Shown piece by piece: positions 57,633 through 64,000 of a DNA stretch of 64,000 nucleotides (position 1 is its first letter; the number at the start of each line of letters is the position of its first letter). Source of the stretch: Endothia cerciana (Eukaryota; Ascomycota; Sordariomycetes; Diaporthales; Cryphonectriaceae); assembly GCA_026119935.1 (NCBI GenBank), contig JALRMH010000033.1, positions 186,001-250,000 of the forward strand, read 5' to 3'. Both the position numbers and the translations under genes were made by a program. A model generated the notes under the pieces. It was given only the letters and a program-made list of their open reading frames with translations. It made no database searches and was not told the origin of the DNA.

Positions 57633-60600
57633 TTACGGCGTAGCCTTGCTCATGCTGATCAGCCTCTTCACGCCAACCTGCGATTTCGAGTCAGCACATG
57701 TTTTCTTCTTTTTCAATTAAAGGTCTCTGGCGAACTTACCATCCAGTTACCACACTCCTCTGTCTTGTTCTTCTGGATGTCCACTTGGATCTGTTGTGCC
57801 AGATCATAATTCTTGCCCTCAACAGCCTCGGCCAGCTGGTTCAGCTGCTCAATGGTGGCAGGCTTGACCAGCTCCTCGTTGTTCAGGTGGTCAAGGAGTA
57901 GATTCAGACGCTTCTGCGTGTCCTTGACTTGCGGCGCGAAGTTCTGCGGTGCCTTCGATGCGACGCGCTGCATGTCCTGGCTCAGGATGTCAACCATGCG
58001 CTGGGCATTGGCTGGGATATGTGATCGGTCTCCGGCCGGATGCCTGGACTTGGGTGGAGGTGCGGCAGCGCGCGGCGGCGGCGGGGTCGGGTGAGCAGCC
58101 GGAGGTGGGCCGCCCATAGGGGGGCCACCCATCGGGGGACCAGCTGGAGGCGGGTGTGCTAGAGGAGGCTGGCTGCCCGGGGTCGAGGACGCGGAGTACG
58201 GCGTGTATGGTGCTTGCCCAGGCGCTACCTGAGCAGAGGGCGCGTAAGGGTTGGGCGGAGGTGGTCTGCTGGCAGCCGGAGGGGGTGGCATCGAAGCACC
58301 TGGGACTGGGGGTTGAGCGGCCTGCTGAGCCGCCGGGGCGGGAGCGTACCGGTTTGACGGAGGGGCACCAGCTGGTGGCGCGTTGTAAGGCGACGCAGTC
58401 CGCGAGACACCAGGTGGGGACACTGCTCCTGCGGGAGGTGGTGGAGGAGCATAGGGATTGGATGTCGTGGATGGTGGTCGCATGGGCATGTTCGTCGCCT
58501 GGCCCGTCAGAGGCGAGGTGACCCGAGAGAGATCGGACGCCTTTGGTGGCGGTGGTGGAGGAGTAGCGGTCCCGCGGGGTGGAGCCCCAAAAGGGCTTTG
58601 AGGTGGCGGCCCAACACCTGGCGTCTGCTGATTCGGAAATGGCGACGCTACGACAGCCCGCGGAGTCGACTTTCGAGTCTGTCCTTTGACTACGTTAGGT
58701 GTATCATTCCAATCCCCCACATCCTTTGCTCTCAGGAGTGGCGGATTAGAAGTGGGTGTTGGCCCGCGGGGCGGACCACCCATTGGCGGAGGCGCTGGCT
58801 GACCGTATGGTGTGAACCCTGCCGGCTGAGGAGGCGCGTAACCTGTCGATGGCTGGTAAGGACTTGTCCCAGATGGCGCGTATGGATTAGTGGGCGGGGC
58901 GAAAGAGTTAACAGCAGGTGCTGCTCCAGGTGGAGCGTATGGGTTCCCGCCTGGAGTGGGAATTGGGGCTGGTGACCCGTACGTGCTGATAGGCGCAGCA
59001 GGCTGAGCCGCCTGGTATCCAAGCGGCTGCTGTCGGGCTGGCTGTTGCCGAGTACCTGGTCGAGTAGCCGACGATGCTGAGCGTGCAGCAGCCTGCGCCG
59101 GGGCCCTCTGTGTGGCGAGTCTGACACGGTTCCTCGCGACCTCCGCTGCAGGATAGCTCGCCGGCAGCAGATCCAGATACTTCTGGGCCACTGACAGCAA
59201 GCCATGTGCCGCAACGATATCTGCATACTCGGTGTACTTGTCATATAGCGCGGCCAACTTCCAGTCGGACGTTAGGCTGGTCTCCTTGTCGTTGAACTTG
59301 GTCACATGCCTGAAGACTGTGACCTTCTCAATGAACTGCTGCAACGACCTGGCGTGTACCGAGAAAGTCGAGTCTTCACTTGGCTCCTTCATGCCAGCCT
59401 GCTCAGCCTCCTCGAGCTCCTCGACCCAGATGCTCACGGCCTTCTCCAGCTTCGAGCCCACCAGGTAGCAGAACGATGCATCCTTGCGGGAGCCTTGCTC
59501 CAGAATTCGGTCGCCGAGGGCTTCGCAGAGATCAGGGAACTCGTCGGGCTTTGCGAATGTGCAAAGTGATGCCATCGTCTCCTTCCAGTCCGCTAGGTCC
59601 GCGTTGTAAACGACATCCCAAAGATTCTCTGTGATAACGGAGCTCAACAGACGAAGGTAACTGGGGCTGCCCTTCTTACTGGAGAGGTACGCCGCCTGGA
59701 CCTTGTCTACCAGCTCCTTACCTCCGCAGTTAGCGATGATGAAGGCATCTGCCATACGGTCTTCCTTCAAACAAATTTCCGCCGCTTTAGCGAAATTTCC
59801 AAGCATGAGAGCCTTGGTGATTTGATCTTCCAGAGCCGTGTTGCCCTCGCTAAGGAGGTGGAATGGATCCTCAGTCTTGGCTCCCTTGTTGGCTGCCAGT
59901 CCCGACAAGAAGTCGTCGCCATCGTTCCCGTCGAACATGCTCACCATCCTGCGGTGTTTGCTCTTCTCAACGCCGTTTTCCTTTGGTGCTAATGATTCAC
60001 TCTCCTCCGATGTCTCCTTGTTGTCACCATCTGCAGCCTCCTCTTCCTCATTGGCGAATCCGAGATAGTCAATCACCTGCTGGCGGGGATCTGCGGCCAC
60101 GAGTGTCTCCATAACCAGCCAGTCGGCCTTCTCGTCCTCCGTCTTGGCCTGCTCCAGGTGCGATGCACAGATCTGTTTGAGATCCCCGCTCTGCAACGAG
60201 GCCTCAAACTTCTCGGCTTCGGCTGTGACATCAGAGTCGACAGAGAACTGCGAGATCACGATTTTGGAAGTCCCGGGGTGACCAGTGGCAGCCGTATTCT
60301 TCCTGAAGACGACGACCTTCCCGCCAAACCCAAAAGATGCACCGATTGGTCTCTTCAGCCATGCGGGAGCCTTGGGCAGGGAGAAAGAGGCGCCCTGTGG
60401 CTGTGTTTGTGCGCTCGTGAAGAAGTCTTCGCCATCCAGGCTGTTTTGTGTAGTAGTCTGCGCAGTGGAAGGGTTGGTGTTCTGAAGAGTCTGAATGGCA
60501 ATCTTGCCGTCAAAGGATGCTGTTGCTGACAGGCTTGGGTTGTGAGGATTGAAGCTCGTCAGGAATGTCCAGTTCGTAACCTCCGGAAACTCGCCGTACC

Positions 60601-61531
60601 GCTCTCCAGTCTGGGGGTTCCAGAGCAGCGTCCGGTTGTCCTTGCCACACGAGAGTAGCAGATCAGCATCTTGCTCGCACCACGAGAGGGACAGAACTCC
60701 CTGGTCGTGCCCCTGCAGCGTCCGCTCCGGCGCATTTGAGTTCCTCAGATCCCAGAGAAGTATAACAGGTGTATTGTCATCGGGAGTTGCAGTCAGCAGC
60801 TTCGTCGAGTTGTGAGGGTCCCATGCTATTGCGCTGACACGCTTCCGATTGTTGTTGAGCGTCAGCGACGCCTTTTTGGTCTTCAAATCCCACACCGTCA
60901 CAAATCCGCCAGAGCCCCCGGTAGCCAGGATGTGCGAGACCTTCCTGTTCCATGCCACACATTCGATATCGTCCGATCGAGCCGCGGCGTTGCCTAGGCG
61001 TAGTGGGTTCTCGATATCGTTGGTGTCGTGGATCCACAGCTCTCCCTTATCGCCTGCGGTAGCGAGGATCTGGGGCTTTAGTGGGTTGAACTGGAGAGAC
61101 TTGATGGCGCCGCTGTGCTTCGTCGTCTGAGCGATCTGCGCGTCAGATGCCCCAGAAGCGAGCTTCTCGGCGTCCCACAACTGCAGTGAGCCATTCTCGA
61201 GAGCGCCGGCAATGATACCTCGAGGGTGTGTATCGTCTGGGGGGCCCCACGCAAGGTCATGGAACCTGTAGGGAGTAAATTAGTACAGTACCGGGAGAAG
61301 TAGCTCCTGGAGCGGGACGCACTTTGAGTCAACGGCGATGCTGGCGATGGGCTGAAGCTCGAGTCCCTGTTCCTGGCTGTCCAGGTTCAGGTCCCACAGC
61401 TCGAGCTTGACCTCATCCGAGAAGCTATCATCAACGGCCCCGGCGCGGGTTCCCGTGACCAGAAGGGGCTTGGCTGATCCGGAGGACCAGGCAAAAGCCG
61501 CGGTCCTCGGGATCTCCCTCAATCGTACCAT
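57633..61531 (-). CDS. SEC31: COPII outer-coat protein Sec31
   Basis: Predicted CDS on the minus strand, join(61531..61323, 61265..57740, 57677..57633), 1259 residues. Sec31 with Sec13 forms the outer cage of ER-exit vesicles. It starts MVRLREIPRTAAFAWSSG, the Sec31 opening strand. WD40 blades follow over the first 330 residues (FHDLAWGPPDDTHPRGIIAG, HSGAIKSLQFNPLKPQILAT, VSHILATGGSGGFVTVWDLK, GHDQGVLSLSWCEQDADLLL). An alpha-solenoid spans about residues 470-760 (NFAKAAEICLKEDRMADAFI). A long Pro/Ala/Gly-rich region follows that in the family binds Sec23 and stimulates Sar1. The end is a helical domain. The last 45-nt exon encodes VGVKRLISMSKATP, joined after a GTAAGT donor. Length is normal. 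Confidence 0.95.
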
Positions 61532-62044
61532 GTTGTCGCCGTCGTGATCAGTAGATGCTGGTGGGAGGAAGTGGAACGGTCGCTCTTTGACGGGGGCGCA
61601 AAGTAGTTGTTGTGTGCTTAAAACAGTAACTCAGCCTAATTCGCGAGGCAGGCATTGAATGAATGAGAAGAAGCAGTTTCATGCACAAACAGCGTCTGAG
61701 GTTCTAGCGGGAGAGACTGCTGCAAGGCTGGACTGTACGGAAAGAGGTAAAGGACACAATAGTGTTTGGCATGGAAGTGATACAGCGTAAGCCTGGCTCA
61801 GGTTGAAGGGCCAGATTGCCCTCGTAGCGGCCAGGATGCACACCTATGGCAGGGGTTGGGCCGGTGGAACGGCCGTGCTTGGTTGGGCACAGCCCTCCTC
61901 GCAGGGCCCAAGCTCGGAACTGCCCCTCCAACAGTCCCAGATAGCGGCAGGCTTGTCTTGGTATCGCGATTCGAGATTCAGGCTACTGACGAAGAACTAC
62001 AACCATCTTTACCACACGCCTTCATCTTCCTCGACTCTTCCAAG
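61532..62044. promoter_or_regulatory. Divergent promoter between SEC31 and the RRM gene
   Basis: 513 bp between opposed start codons. No distinct motif recognised. Co-regulation is only inferred. Confidence 0.4.
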
Positions 62045-62569
62045 ATGACAGACGCAGCAAGGTGGAAATCGACAGTATACGTCGGCGGACTCGCGCCAGT
62101 TGTCACAATCGCAACAATACACGACGCTTTCCTTCCTTTCGGAGACATCGCAGACGTCTCGCTTCCAAAGAACGAAAATCCAAACTCCAACACTACAGAA
62201 CCGCATCGCGGCTTTGCCTATGTCGAATTTGAAGACGCAGAAGACGCAAAGGAGGCAATGGACAATATGAATCAGTCCGAGTTCTTCGGCCGGGTCATCA
62301 AGGTCACAGCGGCAAAGGCACCCAAGAGCGCGGACGAGGGACTGGGAAGCAAAACTGCAATTTGGGCAAAGGTATAGTGATCATCCGTTACCCTCCTGCC
62401 TGGACACCCTTAGCTGACTGGGAAACAGGAGAGCTGGCTGGCAGAACATGCTGTCAGTGAGGAAGACAGACTCGCCGCAGAGCAGGCTCAGGCACCAGAA
62501 GACTCGAGGACGGAAGATCCGATGCAAGGCCTGGAAGGCCTGGATGTGGCTGGGCCTCGACAAGCATAG
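62045..62569 (+). CDS. RRM protein matching the RNA-binding half of cyclophilin E (PPIE/Cyp33)
   Basis: Predicted CDS join(62045..62371, 62429..62569), 155 residues. A single RRM spans residues 8-95: RNP2 is VYVGGL, RNP1 is RGFAYVEF, with DAFLPFGDIADVSLPKNENP and DAKEAMDNMNQSEFFGRVIK between and after. The string closely follows the RRM of human PPIE. That protein continues into a peptidyl-prolyl isomerase domain, which is absent here. The C-terminus is instead a short acidic helix (ESWLAEHAVSEEDRLAAEQA). The intron GTATAG..ACAG keeps frame. A nuclear role in splicing is inferred from the family. The next gene downstream is convergent, 235 bp away. Confidence 0.85.
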
Positions 62570-62804
62570 GACTGTCTTGATTGATGGCAAGAGGGCGGAA
62601 TGATACCCCAAAACATGATGTGCATGCAACGGCGTTCCGGTGGAAGGGTAGAATATGGGTTAGTGGTAATGATATGAAAATTCCTTGCATTCCAAGCCGG
62701 ATGACCTGGCGTTTTTGGTGGTGCTCGCCGCCTCTATATCGAATGTACATTCACACCAGCCTTCCTCCATTGACGTCTTCCTCCCTTTGCCTCCGCTTCT
62801 CAAA

Positions 62805-63296
62805 TCAGTGGTGCTCTTCGGAAGAGTGGTCGGCGGCGTTGTCCGCAGCTCGGTTTTGACGCTTGAGGCGGATGGTCTTGTCGGTGAAGAAGTGGCGCAT
62901 GCTCGAGTAGCCGGCAGCGAAGACGGCGAAACCAACGACGACACCTGCAACATCTGTCAGCTTTCGTTCCTGATCGACTGTGACTTGGTGTGTGACGAAC
63001 CGAGGGGAATCAACTCAGCGGGGATCTGGCGGAATCGTCGGAGGCGCTGAGAAATGGTGTGAGCTGTGAGCGTGTACCGGATACTGTTAGCATCGCCTCG
63101 AAGGGACCAATGACCCTTGATGGCCTCTCGGAAGGGTCCACCATCACGTACCGGCCTGCTCCTCTTTCTAAACGACACGGTCTGATTAGAGATGTGACGC
63201 CATCAATGGACACAAACGGAGGGAGGGACTTACGGGCACCGGGCGCATCATGGCCCTGGTGGGCTGGAACATCCGCATAGCTCTCGTGGCATACAT
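62805..63296 (-). CDS. Small mitochondrial membrane protein, MLRQ/NDUFA4-B12D type
   Basis: Predicted CDS on the minus strand, join(63296..63234, 63046..63001, 62944..62805), 82 residues. The Arg-rich N-terminus (MYATRAMRMFQPTRAMMRPV) looks like a mitochondrial presequence. RRFRQIPAELIPLGVVVGFA then VFAAGYSSMRHFF forms one membrane span. The tail DKTIRLKRQNRAADNAAD recalls the plant B12D/MLRQ motif ending KENRAAG. Intron 1 (GTAAGT..TCTCAG) has a CTAAC branch site; intron 2 is GTTCGT..TGCAG. NDUFA4 is now regarded as a cytochrome oxidase subunit, which fits the divergent COX6B neighbour. The gene is too short and split to show as one open frame. Confidence 0.72.
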
Positions 63297-63708
63297 TTCG
63301 ACGTTGTTTCTTGAGTGGAGATGGGTCCGTGTAGAGCAGATGTGTCGAAGGCCGAGGCTTTGAGTCAATGGTAATCTGCAGGTCAGGTAGGGTGCTTCTG
63401 TCCTGGTTCGATCCGCGCCAGAGGAAGCTCCAAGTCGCAGGTTGCCCATCTCCAAAAACAGCTTTCTCCACCTAGCTCCCAAATCGAGCCAGTCAGATCG
63501 CCCAATTTCCAACACAAGCCGGCCGGAGAGCGACAGCTGCCCCTCTGACCGATGACTTTGGCCTTAGATTTCCGGCCATTTCCATTCATCATCGACATCC
63601 CCCAACTCCGTCTAACAACCCACGACGCTCAACGTCAACTGGCCCCATTCGACCGCCATTGAGCTTCACAACCCTCTCCACTCAGTCGCCTATCTCCCAA
63701 CGATCAAG
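63297..63708. promoter_or_regulatory. Divergent promoter between MLRQ-like gene and COX6B
   Basis: A 412-bp region between opposed start codons of two respiratory-chain genes. No CCAAT box was assigned with confidence. Joint control is inferred from function and orientation. Confidence 0.5.
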
Positions 63709-64000
63709 ATGTCTGACGACGAGCGCGTTACCAAGCCCTTCAAGTTCGTCACTGGTATGTCGAGGCTCTCTGTTCCTCCCAGGCCGATCGTATGATTTTC
63801 TCGCGCAGGACTAACCTTGGCTTATAGCTGGTATGATACACCCTTCTCGACCACGAAGCCTCCACAAACCGCCGGTACCGACGACAACTGTTACTGCTTA
63901 TGCTGTTGTCGTCAGACTTTGTGTGCCTTGGAGAACACTTTGGAACGGGACAGACCCCATCTGACTCGAGCTCTCTACTCCATTAGGTGTCGACGCCCGC
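63709..64000 (+). CDS. COX12: Cytochrome c oxidase subunit 6B (Cox12), 5' part with a 3-nt microexon
   Basis: Predicted join(63709..63754, 63828..63830, 63987..64000), continuing past the right edge. The protein starts MSDDERVTKPFKFVT and continues AGVDAR, the characteristic opening of fungal Cox6b, a twin-CX9C intermembrane-space subunit of complex IV (the Cys motifs lie outside the window). The AGVDAR join needs a 3-nt exon (CTG) between two introns. Intron 1 is 73 nt, GTATGT..TATAG with CTAAC branch site. Intron 2 is 156 nt, GTATGA..TTAG. Skipping the microexon would still keep frame and give TGVDAR. Identity is clear; the microexon rests on family memory plus splice sites. Confidence 0.8.

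Noticed and set aside
36907..61531. Functional ER gene cluster (RER2, Dsc2-like, GET2, SEC31)
   Set aside because: The genes are spread over 25 kb among unrelated genes and on both strands; housekeeping ER genes are common, so chance adjacency is sufficient.

Overview
The window is nuclear DNA of a filamentous ascomycete, most likely a Sordariomycete. Genes carry short 50-150 bp introns with GT..AG ends and CTAAC/CTGAC branch-point motifs, exons are GC-rich, and there is a fungal Zn2Cys6 regulator and a dispersed 5S rRNA gene. I found about 18 well-supported protein genes, two of which run off the window edges, one 5S rRNA gene and a handful of weak candidates. Exon joins were built by hand from splice signals, reading phase and remembered family features, so boundaries are predictions. 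No tRNA, rDNA unit, intact transposon or CRISPR array was seen.

Layout. 0-7 kb: the tail of an unidentified gene, a SWI/SNF-RSC SWIB subunit, and a Yen1/GEN1 Holliday-junction resolvase. 7.7-12 kb: a divergent pair of Zn2Cys6 regulator and MFS monocarboxylate-type transporter sharing a promoter with a palindromic candidate operator. 12.5-18.6 kb: an Arp10-like dynactin actin-related protein and a large unknown Met/Pro-rich coiled-coil protein. 20.3-20.9 kb: RPL26. 21-30.7 kb: a gene-poor stretch holding a dispersed 5S rRNA gene, a small secreted cysteine-rich protein candidate, an acidic orphan protein and coding-like remnants. 30.7-39.6 kb: an LRR/F-box-like protein, an ING-family PHD protein, a cis-prenyltransferase (dolichol synthesis) and a rhomboid-like Dsc2/UBAC2-type membrane protein. 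39.6-45.3 kb: mostly gene-poor, with one SUR7/PalI protein. 45.3-64 kb: GET2, a TMEM135-like protein, a bHLH factor, a KHDC4-type KH protein, SEC31, a stand-alone PPIE-type RRM protein, a MLRQ/B12D-type small mitochondrial protein and the start of COX6B.

Functional links. Most genes are housekeeping and simply adjacent. Two neighbourhoods suggest shared control: the regulator/transporter pair at 7.7-12 kb, and the MLRQ/COX6B pair at 62.8-64 kb, whose members are likely co-transcribed respiratory-chain subunits. Several proteins act at the ER (cis-prenyltransferase, Dsc2-like, GET2, SEC31), but I see no evidence that this is more than chance.

The most distinctive signals are a predicted 3-nt microexon in COX6B, a 5S rRNA gene with a matched sequence change in helix II, long poly-G/poly-C runs found only outside exons (one of them splitting a membrane-protein-like reading frame), and a possible spliced plus-strand transcript divergent from RPL26. 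I did not find a convincing new multi-gene system.
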